Assembly: GCA_045611685.1 (NCBI GenBank)
Contig: JAZKXO010000026.1
Location: 1 to 64,000, forward strand
DNA: 64,000 bases
Direction: 5' to 3'
Origin: SIG701 sp045611685
GTDB taxonomy: Bacteria; Bacillota; Clostridia; Oscillospirales; CAG-272
The notes beneath the pieces were generated by a model, which saw only the letters and a program-made list of their open reading frames with translations, made no database searches and was not told where the DNA came from. Numbering within the stretch: position 1 is the first letter of the stretch; each line of letters starts with the position of its first letter. Made by a program: the position numbers and the translations under genes. Below, piece by piece: positions 15,417-27,053 of the stretch.

Positions 15417-16490
15417 ATGAAAAAGACATCTGCAAAGACGAAAAAAGACACGGAAACGATGGGCGCGGAGCTCTTTACCGCGGTGGATCTTCTGGAATCG
15501 ACCAAGGGTATTCCGAGAGAGTATATGCTCGAGAAGATCGAGGCGGCTCTCGTGAGCGCCTACAAGAAGGAAGAAGGCGCGCAAAACGTCCGCATCGCTC
15601 TTGATCCCGAAAAGAAAACGGTCCGCATGTTCGCACAGAAAACCGTCGTCGAAGAAGTGGAAAACGAAAAGGAGCAGATCACGCTCGCCGATGCACACGC
15701 GATCAGCCGCCGCTATGAGCTGGGCGACATCGTGGAGTTTGAGGTAAAGCCGAAAACGTTCGGCCGTCTCAGCGCGCAGACCGCAAAGCAGGTGATCATT
15801 CAGGGCATCCGCGAAGCGGAGCACTCCAACATCGTCCGTGAGTACGATAAAAAGCGCGAGGAGGTCATCTCCGCCACCGTTACGAAGGTAAACGACAACT
15901 CCGGCGACATCGTCGTCGATACGGGCACGAGCGAAGCAGTTCTTCTCCGCTCCGAGCAGCTCCCCTCCGACGCCTTCGCCGTAGGCGATCACCTGAAGGT
16001 ATTCGTTACCGAGGTCAATCACGATACGGAAAAGCGCGGACCTGTCGTCACGCTCTCCCGTACGCATCCGGGTCTCGTGAAGAGACTGCTCGAACTCGTC
16101 GTTCCCGAGATTCAGGACGGCGTGGTGCTCATCAAGGGCATCTCCCGTGAGGCCGGCTCCCGCACGAAGGTTGCCGTTCTCTCCCGCGACGCGGACGTAG
16201 ACGCCGTCGGCGCCTGCATCGGCGCGAAGGGTATGCGTATCGCCGAGATCGTAGAGGAACTGAACGGTGAGAAGATCGACGTCGTTCTCTTCTCCGAGAA
16301 GCCCGAGGAATACATCGCCGCCGCACTCTCCCCCGCCAAGATCCGCGACGTGGAATTTGACGGCGAACGCAGTGCGAAGATCTGGGTAGACAGCGATCAG
16401 CTTTCTCTCGCGATCGGTAAAGAGGGCCAGAACGCCCGCCTTGCCGCCAAGCTGACCGGCTACAAGATCGACATCAAGGGGCGCAAATAA
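15417..16490 (+). CDS. nusA: Transcription termination/antitermination factor NusA
   Basis: Binds RNA polymerase and nascent RNA to control pausing and termination. 357 residues, the short Bacillota form without the C-terminal acidic repeats. Order: N-terminal polymerase-binding domain (to about 130, with EKIEAALVSAYKKEEG), S1 domain (EVISATVTKVNDNSGDIVV), then two KH domains (VGACIGAKGMRIAEIVEEL and LAIGKEGQNARLAAKLTG). Its stop codon shares one base with the ylxR start. Confidence 0.96.
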   Translation: MKKTSAKTKKDTETMGAELFTAVDLLESTKGIPREYMLEKIEAALVSAYKKEEGAQNVRIALDPEKKTVRMFAQKTVVEEVENEKEQITLADAHAISRRYELGDIVEFEVKPKTFGRLSAQTAKQVIIQGIREAEHSNIVREYDKKREEVISATVTKVNDNSGDIVVDTGTSEAVLLRSEQLPSDAFAVGDHLKVFVTEVNHDTEKRGPVVTLSRTHPGLVKRLLELVVPEIQDGVVLIKGISREAGSRTKVAVLSRDADVDAVGACIGAKGMRIAEIVEELNGEKIDVVLFSEKPEEYIAAALSPAKIRDVEFDGERSAKIWVDSDQLSLAIGKEGQNARLAAKLTGYKIDIKGRK

Positions 16491-16786
16491 TGAGCGCACA
16501 GCAAAGAAAAATCCCCGAGCGCCGCTGCTCCGGCTGCGGAGGCTCGTTCCCGAAGCGGGATCTCTTGCGGGTCGTCCGCGATCCTGAGGGGAACGTCTCC
16601 CTCGACTTCACCGGTAAAAAATCCGGCCGCGGCGCGTACGTCTGCAAAAAGCTCGCCTGCTTCAAAAAAGCACGCAAGGCAGGACGGTTTGCCTCCTCCC
16701 TTGAGGTCGCCATTCCGGAAGAACTTCTGGACGTGATGGAAAGCGAGATCCGCCTCGCCGAATCCGAAGCGGCAGACGACCGATGA
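16490..16786 (+). CDS. ylxR: YlxR family RNA-binding protein (RnpM-like)
   Basis: 98 residues, basic. The signature RRCSGCGGSFPKRDLLRVVR and the GKKSGRGAYVC motif identify the DUF448/YlxR family. Members bind nucleic acids; a B. subtilis homologue was reported to bind RNase P RNA and modulate the enzyme. The start overlaps the nusA stop by one base, and its own end overlaps ylxQ by 4 bp, so all are translationally coupled. Confidence 0.93.
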   Translation: MSAQQRKIPERRCSGCGGSFPKRDLLRVVRDPEGNVSLDFTGKKSGRGAYVCKKLACFKKARKAGRFASSLEVAIPEELLDVMESEIRLAESEAADDR

Positions 16787-17154
16787 ACAACGATAAGAAC
16801 AAAGCCGCGAACAACGCGGCAAACGATACAAACACGGAGGGCGTTGACATCGCCCGTCTGGCGTCCATGATCGGACTGTGCCGGCGCGCAGGACGGCTCG
16901 GATGCGGCACCGATAACGTAACGGGTGCTTTGAAAACAGGCGGCGTATATCTCGTTCTCCTCGCAAGTGATCCCTCCGAGCGCACAAGGAAGGTCGTAAC
17001 GGATAAGTGCACCTTCCGCTGTGTTCCTCTCATTGAGATCCCTCTCAAAAAGGAACAGCTCGGCGCGGCGTGCGGTATGGCGGAGCTTTCCGCCTGCGCC
17101 GTTACGGATCCGAATTTTGCCTCCGCGATCACGGCCCTCGCCGAACGCCGCTGA
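16783..17154 (+). CDS. ylxQ: YlxQ, ribosomal L7Ae-like RNA-binding protein
   Basis: 123 residues. After a 24-residue Asn/Asp-rich tail the L7Ae fold is recognisable: ARLASMIGLCRRAGRLGCGTD, GGVYLVLLASDPSERTRKVV, and LGAACGMAELSACAVTD. L7Ae-type proteins bind kink-turn RNAs. The start overlaps the ylxR stop (ATGA). It lies in its normal place between ylxR and infB. Confidence 0.9.
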   Translation: MNNDKNKAANNAANDTNTEGVDIARLASMIGLCRRAGRLGCGTDNVTGALKTGGVYLVLLASDPSERTRKVVTDKCTFRCVPLIEIPLKKEQLGAACGMAELSACAVTDPNFASAITALAERR

Positions 17155-17222
17155 TCTTTCAACCGAACGCCACCCGCACAACTCCAAAGGAAAGGGCCCC
17201 TCATCGGGCAGGGTACAAAGAG

Positions 17223-19853
17223 ATGGCACAAACTTCTATGTTCAAGGTCAATCAGCTCGCAAAAGACCTCGGAATGAAAAACAAGGAGCTTCTGACGAAG
17301 ATCGAGGCTTCCGGCATTACTGTAAAATCGTATATGGCTACTCTTGAGCCCGAGGACTTCAACCTGTTCTTCGACGAGTTGACGCGGGACCATCAGATCA
17401 AAAAGCTTGACGACTATCTCGCGGGTAAGACGGGAATCAAACGCCACGCAAAGCCCGCAGAAGAAAAGCCCGTCGAGGTAAAGGCTGAGGAGAAGCCGGC
17501 ACCGAAGACGGAGGAGAAGCCCGCACCGAAGGCAGAGGAAAAACCGGCAGTAAAAGCCGATCCGAAGCCCGAGGCGGAACCTCAGCCGAAGCCGGAAGAA
17601 AAGCCCGCCGCAAAGACCCAGCCGAAGGTCGAGCCGAAAACCGAAGTGAAGCCCGAGCAGAAGCCGGCGGACACCCGTCCGCAGACACCGCCGCAGGGCG
17701 GCCTGCGTCCGAACACGAACGGTCAGCAACAGAATGGCTTCCGTCCGAACACGAACGGTCAGCAGCAGAATGGCTTCCGTCCGAACAACAATAACAACAA
17801 TACCGCGCGGACTCCCTTCGTGCCCACGCAGCCGCCGAAGCCGAAGGCACCGCAGCAGCCGACCGTCGAAAGAAAGCGCACGGGCAACACCCGCGTTATC
17901 GACACGCGCACGACGAACGTCGATCTCTCGAAGTACGACGAGCGTCTCGATAAGTTCGTAACCGATCGCCAGACGGAAAACGCCGTCAGCAAGCAAAAGC
18001 TGAAAAAGCAGAACACCCGCGATTTCCGCTCCGCGAAGAACCGCGACAAGGAGCGCCTCGCTATGGAGAAACTCCGCAAGGAGAATCTCGAAAAACTCAA
18101 AAAGATGCCCGTGAAGGTAACGATCCCCGACGAGATCACCGTCGGCGAGCTTGCCTCCCGCCTTAAGAAGACCGCCGCCGAGGTCATCAAGAAAATGATG
18201 ATGATGGGTATGATGGCTACGGTCAATCAGGTGCTCGATTACGACACCGCGTATCTCGTCGCCGACGAATTCGGCGCGAAAATCACAAAGGAAGTCGTCG
18301 TTACGATCGAGGAACGCCTCTTCAACGAAGAAGAGGACGCATCCGACGATCTCGTACCGCGCGCACCGATCGTATGCGTAATGGGACACGTTGACCACGG
18401 TAAAACCTCCCTTCTCGACGCGATCCGCCACACGAACGTAACCTCCGGCGAGGCTGGCGGCATCACACAGGCTATCGGTGCTTACCGCGTAAATATTGAC
18501 GGCAAGGATCTGACGTTCCTTGATACGCCCGGTCACGAGGCATTCACTGCCATGCGTGCCCGCGGTGCGCAGGCTACCGATATCGCAATCCTCGTCGTCG
18601 CCGCCGATGACGGCATCATGCCGCAGACGGTCGAGGCGATTAACCACGCAAAGGCTGCCGGCATCGATGTAATCGTTGCCGTGAACAAGATGGATAAGCC
18701 GCAGGCGAATCCCGACACGGTCAAAAATCAGCTCACGAACTACGGTCTTGTGCCCGAGGAATGGGGCGGCGACACGATCTGCGTGCCCGTATCCGCACTG
18801 ACCGGCATGGGTATCGAGGACCTTCTTGAAAACGTTCTTCTCGTTGCCGAGATGAAGGAACTGAAGGCAAATCCGAAGCGCCGTGCGAAGGGTATCGTTA
18901 TCGAAGCGAAGCTTGACAAGGGCCGCGGTCCGGTTGCCACCGTGATCGTACAGACCGGTACGCTCCGCGAGGGTGATATCGTGATCGCCGGCACCGCCGT
19001 CGGTCGCGTACGCGCCATGCTGAACGAGCGCGGCGAGCACCTGAAGGAAGCCGGCCCGTCCGTTCCCGTTGAGATCGTAGGTCTTGCGGAGGTACCGCAG
19101 TCGGGCGACGAATTCAACGCCGTTGAGGACGAAAGAATGGCAAGAACGCTTGCCGATCAGCGCCGCGAGAAGGCGCGCAACGATGCTCTCAACGCCGCCG
19201 CCAAGGTAAATCTGGACGATCTGTTCAGCCAGATCAAGGACGGCGCGAAGGAACTCAACATCATCGTAAAGGCAGACGTCGGCGGCTCGGTAGAAGCCGT
19301 TCGCGCATCGCTTGAAAAGCTGACGAACGAAGAAGTCAAGGTGAAGGTCATCCACGGTGCCGTCGGCGGCATCACGGAGAGCGACGTCATGCTGGCGTCC
19401 TCCTCCAACGCGATCATCGTAGGCTTCAACGTCCGCCCCGACAAGAGCGCCGCCGACAAGGCAGAGCGCGAGAACGTAGACGTCCGCACCTACCGCATCA
19501 TTTACGAGTGCATCGAGGAGATCGAGGCGGCTATGAAGGGTATGCTTGCGCCCACGTTCAAAGAAGTCGTCCTCGGCCGCGCCGAGGTTCGCCAGACGAT
19601 CCGCGTACCCAATATCGGCACGATCGCGGGCTCCTATATCACCGACGGTAAGGTTACCCGTCAGAGCCAGATCCGCATCGTGCGCGACGGCGTCGTGATC
19701 TTCGAAGACAAGATCTCCTCGCTCCGCCGCTTCAAGGACGACGTAAAGGAAGTAGCCGAAGGCTACGAGTGCGGTATCGGCCTCGATAAATACGGCGACA
19801 TCCACATCGGCGATATTCTCGAAGCCTTCGTTATGGAAGAAGTCGCTCGCTGA
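17223..19853 (+). CDS. infB: Translation initiation factor IF-2
   Basis: GTPase that brings fMet-tRNA to the 30S subunit. 876 residues. The N-terminal IF2 domain (FKVNQLAKDLGMKNKELLTK) is followed by a long low-complexity linker rich in Lys-Pro-Glu repeats (about 80-160) and an Asn/Gln/Arg-rich stretch with a repeated PNTNGQQQNGF unit. Then come the IF2_N core, the G domain (GHVDHGKT at about 386, DTPGHEAF, NKMD) and the C-terminal fMet-tRNA domain. Start taken at ATG 17223 (MAQTSMFKV); an upstream in-frame extension overlaps ylxQ and is unlikely. Last gene of the operon. Confidence 0.96.
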   Translation: MAQTSMFKVNQLAKDLGMKNKELLTKIEASGITVKSYMATLEPEDFNLFFDELTRDHQIKKLDDYLAGKTGIKRHAKPAEEKPVEVKAEEKPAPKTEEKPAPKAEEKPAVKADPKPEAEPQPKPEEKPAAKTQPKVEPKTEVKPEQKPADTRPQTPPQGGLRPNTNGQQQNGFRPNTNGQQQNGFRPNNNNNNTARTPFVPTQPPKPKAPQQPTVERKRTGNTRVIDTRTTNVDLSKYDERLDKFVTDRQTENAVSKQKLKKQNTRDFRSAKNRDKERLAMEKLRKENLEKLKKMPVKVTIPDEITVGELASRLKKTAAEVIKKMMMMGMMATVNQVLDYDTAYLVADEFGAKITKEVVVTIEERLFNEEEDASDDLVPRAPIVCVMGHVDHGKTSLLDAIRHTNVTSGEAGGITQAIGAYRVNIDGKDLTFLDTPGHEAFTAMRARGAQATDIAILVVAADDGIMPQTVEAINHAKAAGIDVIVAVNKMDKPQANPDTVKNQLTNYGLVPEEWGGDTICVPVSALTGMGIEDLLENVLLVAEMKELKANPKRRAKGIVIEAKLDKGRGPVATVIVQTGTLREGDIVIAGTAVGRVRAMLNERGEHLKEAGPSVPVEIVGLAEVPQSGDEFNAVEDERMARTLADQRREKARNDALNAAAKVNLDDLFSQIKDGAKELNIIVKADVGGSVEAVRASLEKLTNEEVKVKVIHGAVGGITESDVMLASSSNAIIVGFNVRPDKSAADKAERENVDVRTYRIIYECIEEIEAAMKGMLAPTFKEVVLGRAEVRQTIRVPNIGTIAGSYITDGKVTRQSQIRIVRDGVVIFEDKISSLRRFKDDVKEVAEGYECGIGLDKYGDIHIGDILEAFVMEEVAR

Positions 19854-19910
19854 TCCTTTAAAAAATGAATCGGGCAGCACTGCCGGACAAAACACGGAAA
19901 GGAGAAAATC

Positions 19911-21317
19911 ATGGTTTTTTCAAGTCTTGAATTTCTGTTTCTGTATTTTGCGGCAGTGCTGCTTCTGTATTTTCTCACCCCCACACGGTATCGGAATTGG
20001 ACGCTCTTTTTAACGAGCCTCGTTTTCTACGGCTGGGGTGAACCGAAATACGTTTTTCTCATGCTGTTCACCATCGCCGCCGATTACGGCTTCGGCCTTC
20101 TCGTGGGCAAATACCGCGACACGGACAAAACACGGGCGAGGATTTTCCTCGCCGCCGCGGTCGTTCTCAATCTTCTGATCCTCGGATACTTCAAATATTT
20201 CAATTTCTTTATGGAATCGTTTACCGCCGTCTCGGGTATTCCGATCACCGTTATCAAGGTGGCACTCCCCGTCGGCATCTCTTTTTATACGTTTCAGGCG
20301 CTCTCCTACGTCATCGACGTATACCGCGCCGACGCGCCCGCACAGCGGGATTTCGTGGCGTTCGGCACGTACGTAACGCTCTTCCCGCAGCTGATCGCGG
20401 GGCCTATCGTCCGCTACAAGGACGTGGACGATCAGCTGAAAGAACGCACGCACTCGACGGCGCTCTTTGCCTCGGGCATCCGCACGTTTATTTCCGGCAT
20501 GGCAAAAAAAGTTCTCCTTGCGAACGCGGCGGGCGAGGTATGGACAAGACTCTCCGGCGCCTCGGAGATCTCCGTTTTGGGCGCGTGGCTCGGGCTTATC
20601 CTCTTTACGTTCCAGATCTATTTCGACTTCTCCGGCTATTCCGATATGGCAATCGGTCTTGGCAAAATGATGGGATTCTCCTTCCGGGAGAATTTCTTCT
20701 ACCCTTACATGGCAGTCTCCGTCACGGATTTCTGGCGGCGTTGGCACATCTCCCTCTCCACCTGGTTCCGTGAGTACGTATATATTCCTCTCGGCGGCAA
20801 CCGTGCGGGTCGTGGACGGCAGATCGTAAACCTCCTCATCGTATGGCTGTGCACAGGATTTTGGCACGGCGCATCGTGGAACTTCGTTCTGTGGGGGCTT
20901 TACTACTTTATCCTGCAGGCCGCCGAAAAGATGTTCCTTTTGAAACTTCTCGAAAAGCTCCCCCGATTCATCGGGCGGATCTACACGCTCACCGCTGTGG
21001 TATTCGGCTGGTGGCTCTTCGTCTTTGACGATTTCTCGCGTGGGCTCACCTACCTTGCCGCTATGTTCGGCGGCAGCCACGCGACGGGCTTTGTCGACGG
21101 CGCGGGCCTACTTGATCTTTCCTCGACGGCGGTCCTTCTCGTGATTCTCGCGATCGCCTCGACGCCGTACCCGCGCACGATCTTCTACAAGCTCTGGGAG
21201 AAAAGCGATGGGATCACGCGCACCGTATCGACGGTACTCTGTGCCGTAGGATTCGTTTTGTGTGTCGCGTCGCTTGTGAATTCTTCCTTCAATCCGTTCC
21301 TCTATTTCCGATTCTAA
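19911..21317 (+). CDS. MBOAT-family O-acyltransferase (AlgI/DltB-like)
   Basis: 468 residues with about eleven membrane segments. The MBOAT signature is complete: DFWRRWHISLSTWFREYVYI and, at about residue 316, the catalytic His in GFWHGASWNF. Such proteins move acetyl groups across the membrane onto extracellular polysaccharides. AAGGAG precedes the ATG. The next gene, 14 bp downstream, encodes the matching AlgJ/AlgX-like DHHW protein, so the pair is an O-acetylation system. The polymer acetylated is unknown; no glycan synthesis genes lie nearby. Confidence 0.92.
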   Translation: MVFSSLEFLFLYFAAVLLLYFLTPTRYRNWTLFLTSLVFYGWGEPKYVFLMLFTIAADYGFGLLVGKYRDTDKTRARIFLAAAVVLNLLILGYFKYFNFFMESFTAVSGIPITVIKVALPVGISFYTFQALSYVIDVYRADAPAQRDFVAFGTYVTLFPQLIAGPIVRYKDVDDQLKERTHSTALFASGIRTFISGMAKKVLLANAAGEVWTRLSGASEISVLGAWLGLILFTFQIYFDFSGYSDMAIGLGKMMGFSFRENFFYPYMAVSVTDFWRRWHISLSTWFREYVYIPLGGNRAGRGRQIVNLLIVWLCTGFWHGASWNFVLWGLYYFILQAAEKMFLLKLLEKLPRFIGRIYTLTAVVFGWWLFVFDDFSRGLTYLAAMFGGSHATGFVDGAGLLDLSSTAVLLVILAIASTPYPRTIFYKLWEKSDGITRTVSTVLCAVGFVLCVASLVNSSFNPFLYFRF

Positions 21318-21331
21318 GGAGGTGAAGCCCC

Positions 21332-22573
21332 GTGGCTGACAAAAACGAGAAAAAACTGCCCGTCGCCGACCGAGAAGCCGCGCGGCTTCTCGCCATACAG
21401 ACGAATGAGACAAAGCACCGACGGGCGGGAGATCTCACGCTTATCGCGCTCTTTCTCTCGGCGATTTTCACCTTTGCCGTTCTCTTTTGGGCGCTCCCCG
21501 ACCGCGCCGTTTCCGAAACGGAGAACCGCGATCTCACCCTTCTCCCGAAATTCACGGCAGAGCGCCTTCTCGAAGGAAAATACACCTCCGAAATCGCCGA
21601 TTACATGGCGGATCAATTTCCCGCGCGCGATTTTTTCGTGACGGTGAGCGCACTTTGGGACCGTGTTCTCCTGAGAGGTGCGCACAACGGGATCCTCTTC
21701 GGCGAGGACGGCACCCTGATCCCGCAGGACGGCATACCGAACACGGGCAATATAAAAACGAATCTCGAAGCGATCGACGCGTTCGCCGCGTACTGCAAGG
21801 CGCGCGGCATCCCGACGCTCACGGCGATCACGGGACGGACGGCGGACGTGCTTTCTCACACGCTCCCCGATTATTACGGCGAATACAGCGATCGCCTGTG
21901 GGCGGCGCTTGACGAGGCCGCATCGGTGTATGAGAATGCGAATCTGCTCCTTCTCTCCGAGCCGCTCAAACGGCGCGCCGAGGCGGGTGAGTACGTCTAC
22001 TACCGCACGGATCACCACTGGACGACGCTCGGTGCGTTCTACGGCGCGACGGAGATCCTCTCGGCTTTGGGGAAAGACAGCCTCCCCCTCACCGCGTACA
22101 CGCGCGAGGTCGTGAGTGAATCGTTCACGGGCACGGCGTGGTCGACCTCGGGCGCGTTCTGGACGGCGCCCGACACGATGGAATTCTTCCGCTACGAGGG
22201 CGACGGGGATTTCACGACGGCGATCGCGGATAACGGCACGTCCTTTGAGGGATTCTACGACCGCTCCTATCTTACGAAGAAGGACAAGTACTCGGCGTTC
22301 ATCGGCGGCAATCACGGACTTATGACGGTAACGAAGAACGGCGGGACGGATCGCCCGACAATGCTTCTTCTGAAGGACAGCTTTGCCCACGCCGCCGTTC
22401 CGTTTTTAGCCGAACAGTTCGATCTTGTGATCGTCGATCTCCGCTATTATAAAAAGCTCCCCGTCGATTTGCCGGACGAATACGGCATCGACACGGTTCT
22501 GTTTCTCTATAACGCCGACACGCTGACCGCGTCGGCATCCCAGCGGCTTCTGACCGCGGGACTTGAGAAGTAA
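21332..22573 (+). CDS. DHHW-domain protein, AlgJ/AlgX-like acetyltransferase partner
   Basis: 413 residues. One N-terminal membrane helix (about 35-58) anchors an extracytoplasmic SGNH-like domain. Motifs: the DHHW box YYRTDHHWTTLGAFYG at about residue 225, a GG-N-H pair (IGGNHGL) and the C-terminal LLKDSFAHAAVPFL nucleophile segment. It would accept acetyl groups from the upstream MBOAT protein and pass them to a polymer. The start is GTG, chosen because AAGGAGGTG lies at ideal spacing. Confidence 0.88.
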   Translation: MADKNEKKLPVADREAARLLAIQTNETKHRRAGDLTLIALFLSAIFTFAVLFWALPDRAVSETENRDLTLLPKFTAERLLEGKYTSEIADYMADQFPARDFFVTVSALWDRVLLRGAHNGILFGEDGTLIPQDGIPNTGNIKTNLEAIDAFAAYCKARGIPTLTAITGRTADVLSHTLPDYYGEYSDRLWAALDEAASVYENANLLLLSEPLKRRAEAGEYVYYRTDHHWTTLGAFYGATEILSALGKDSLPLTAYTREVVSESFTGTAWSTSGAFWTAPDTMEFFRYEGDGDFTTAIADNGTSFEGFYDRSYLTKKDKYSAFIGGNHGLMTVTKNGGTDRPTMLLLKDSFAHAAVPFLAEQFDLVIVDLRYYKKLPVDLPDEYGIDTVLFLYNADTLTASASQRLLTAGLEK

Positions 22574-22683
22574 GCACGGGGGGGGATGCGGGTGACGAAG
22601 TCCCCCGTTTATATCAACCGTTCCCACGCGAGGGAGCGTTGGTGTATTTAGCTGTCACTCAACATATAGTATTTCAGACTTGC

Positions 22684-22804
22684 TTGCCGCTTTTCTTTGA
22701 TACCACAGGCACAAAGAAAAGTTAACAAAAGAAATGCCGTCTCCCTGCCGGGGGGCGCAGGTCTGCGCGTCCTGCACTGCGCAAGGGGACAAGTCCCCTT
22801 GATC
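22684..22804 (+). repeat. Dispersed ~115 bp intergenic repeat, copy 1 (plus orientation)
   Basis: Shares with three other intergenic sites (38389-38491, 49106-49225, 58775-58893) the core CTTTTCTTTGA-N10-GGCACAAAGAAAAG, an imperfect palindrome, followed by TTAACAAAAGAAATGCCG and GC-rich hairpins. The remaining 22574-22683 shows only a C/G-rich hairpin and nothing coding. Such repeats resemble REP/MITE families but no transposase is linked. Confidence 0.65.
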
Positions 22805-22839
22805 CCACACTTTAAATTCACTTCTTTGCGAGGGTTACT

Positions 22840-24846
22840 ATGCCAAAGAAAACACCGGAATACAACGATCAATCCATCACTATGCTGAAGGGCGCGGATC
22901 GCGTGCGCAAACGCCCCGCGGTCATTTTCGGCTCGGACGGACTGGAAGGATGCGAGCACTCGTATTTCGAGATCCTTTCGAACGCCGTAGATGAAGCACG
23001 CGAGGGCTACGGCGACGTGATCACCACGACCGTTTTCGCCGATCGCTCCATCCAGGTGGACGATCTCGGGCGCGGCGTTCCGCTCGACTACAACGAGACG
23101 GAGGGTCGCTACAACTGGGAACTCGTGTACTGTGAGTTGTACGCGGGCGGCAAATACGCGAACAACGCTGCGGGGGCGGCGTACGAATTCTCCCTCGGTC
23201 TCAATGGACTTGGTGCCTGCGCCACGCAGTACGCAAGCGAATACATGGACGTATACTCCTACGCGGGCGGCGTCGTCTCCTCGATCCATTTCGAGAAGGG
23301 CGCACCCGTATCGGAACTCGTAAAAGAGCCGATCCCGAAGAAATCCGAGCGCAAATCGGGCACGACGGTCAAATGGCGTCCCGATCTCGAGGTCTTCACC
23401 GACACGGCGATCCCGCGTGCGTTCTTCGCCGAAACACTCAAAAAGCAGGCAGTTGTGAACGCGGGGCTTACGTTCGTTCTCCGTTTTGAGGAGGCAGACG
23501 GCACGTTCTCCGAGGAGAAATTCCTCTATGCACGCGGCATCACCGATTACGTGGAGGAGATCGCGGGCGACACCGCGATGACGGAGCCGGTGCTCTGGAA
23601 ACTCGAAACGAAGGGCCGTGACCGCGACGACAAGGACGAATACCGTCTGAAGGCGGAGATCACGTTCTGCATTTCGAGCAAGGTGAACATGCTCGAATAC
23701 TACCACAACTCCAGTTTTCTGGAGCACGGCGGATCGCCTGCCGACGCGGTACGTCTCGGATTTACAAACGCGGTGGACAAAAAGCTGAAATCCGCCGACA
23801 AATACAAGAAAAACGAAGCGAAGATCCAGTTCCAGGACATCGAAGACTGTCTCATTCTCGTAACGAACAGTTTTTCGACGCAGACATCCTACGCAAACCA
23901 GACGAAAAAAGCGATCACCAACACCTTTATTAAGGAAGCGATGACCGCGTTTATCAAAGAACAGCTCGAGATCTACTTCCTCGAGCACCCCGTCGAGGGC
24001 GAGAAATTCCTCTCCCAGGTGCTCATCAACAAGCGCTCCCGTGAGAGCGCGGAGAGCACCCGCTTGAATCTCAAAAAGCAGTTGTCCGTCTCGGGCGGCG
24101 GCGATCCGACGAAATCGGTGGAGAAATTCGTTTCCTGCCGCTCGAAGGATCCCGCGAAGCGCGAACTCTACATCGTGGAGGGAGACTCGGCGCTCACGTC
24201 GGTCAAACTCGCGCGCGATGCGGAATTCCAGGCGATCATCCCCGTGCGCGGAAAAACGCTCAACTGTCTGAAAAGCACGTACGAGCGCATTTTCAAAAGC
24301 GAGATCATCGTGGATCTCTTGAAAGTCATCGGTTGCGGCGTGGAGCTGAAGGGCAAAATCAAAGGCGACACCGTGCCGTTTGATCTCGCGTCACTCAAAT
24401 GGTCGAAGATCATCTTCTGTACGGATGCGGACGAGGATGGCTTCCAGATCCGCACGCTTCTTCTGACGATCTTCTACCGCCTGTTGCCGACGCTCATCGA
24501 GGAGGGCAAGATCTACATCGCGGAATCGCCGCTCTTTGAGATCACGACGAAGGACGAAACGCTCTTCGCGTACAACGAGCCGGAAAAGGCACAGATCGTC
24601 GCACGGCTCGAAGCGGAGAAGAAGAAATACACGCTCCAGCGCTCGAAAGGTCTCGGCGAGAACGAGCCGGGCATGATGGCGAAAACGACGATGAATCCGG
24701 CGACGCGCCGACTCATCCGCGTAAATCCCGCGGATGCGGAAGAGACTGCGCGTATTTTCGAGACGCTTCTCGGCGACGATCTGCCTGCCAGAAAGGAATT
24801 CATCACGAAATACGGCGCACAGTACTGGGCAGACGCAGATATATAA
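22840..24846 (+). CDS. Type IIA topoisomerase subunit B (ParE/GyrB-like)
   Basis: ATP-dependent subunit of DNA gyrase or topoisomerase IV; 668 residues. The GHKL ATPase (EILSNAVDEA, DLGRGVP, LGLNGLGACATQYAS) is followed by the transducer domain and a TOPRIM domain with YIVEGDSA (about residue 446) and the metal-binding FCTDADEDGFQIRTLLL. The C-terminal LQRSKGLGENEP segment is intact. The partner A subunit is not next to it; uvrB follows 58 bp downstream. Several positions depart from common GyrB (ADEDGFQ instead of ADVDGSH), which favours a divergent ParE. Subunit type is not certain. Confidence 0.9.
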   Translation: MPKKTPEYNDQSITMLKGADRVRKRPAVIFGSDGLEGCEHSYFEILSNAVDEAREGYGDVITTTVFADRSIQVDDLGRGVPLDYNETEGRYNWELVYCELYAGGKYANNAAGAAYEFSLGLNGLGACATQYASEYMDVYSYAGGVVSSIHFEKGAPVSELVKEPIPKKSERKSGTTVKWRPDLEVFTDTAIPRAFFAETLKKQAVVNAGLTFVLRFEEADGTFSEEKFLYARGITDYVEEIAGDTAMTEPVLWKLETKGRDRDDKDEYRLKAEITFCISSKVNMLEYYHNSSFLEHGGSPADAVRLGFTNAVDKKLKSADKYKKNEAKIQFQDIEDCLILVTNSFSTQTSYANQTKKAITNTFIKEAMTAFIKEQLEIYFLEHPVEGEKFLSQVLINKRSRESAESTRLNLKKQLSVSGGGDPTKSVEKFVSCRSKDPAKRELYIVEGDSALTSVKLARDAEFQAIIPVRGKTLNCLKSTYERIFKSEIIVDLLKVIGCGVELKGKIKGDTVPFDLASLKWSKIIFCTDADEDGFQIRTLLLTIFYRLLPTLIEEGKIYIAESPLFEITTKDETLFAYNEPEKAQIVARLEAEKKKYTLQRSKGLGENEPGMMAKTTMNPATRRLIRVNPADAEETARIFETLLGDDLPARKEFITKYGAQYWADADI

Positions 24847-24904
24847 TAATGGGGGTGCGGGGGTCGAAGGCCCCCGCACAAAATTACCGAAAAGGAGACG
24901 AACG

Positions 24905-26890
<1,986 letters not shown>

Positions 26891-27053
26891 TCGGCGCCAT
26901 GGGGTGTCCCCCTTTGAGCATAGAGGCGTACCCATTCCGACTTGCGCGTTCGCGCGGCTTTGAGACATCCGCCCGACGAAGCGATCCCTCCGCGCGTAAA
27001 AGAAGATTTACGTGGGGGTGCAAGCACCCCCACTCCCCCTATAGGAGTGAACT

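Noticed and set aside
16662..19895. A 1077-codon minus-strand frame opposite infB
   Set aside because: Antisense shadow of ylxR, ylxQ and infB; repetitive sequence mirrors the Lys-Pro-Glu linker. No ribosome site or domain.
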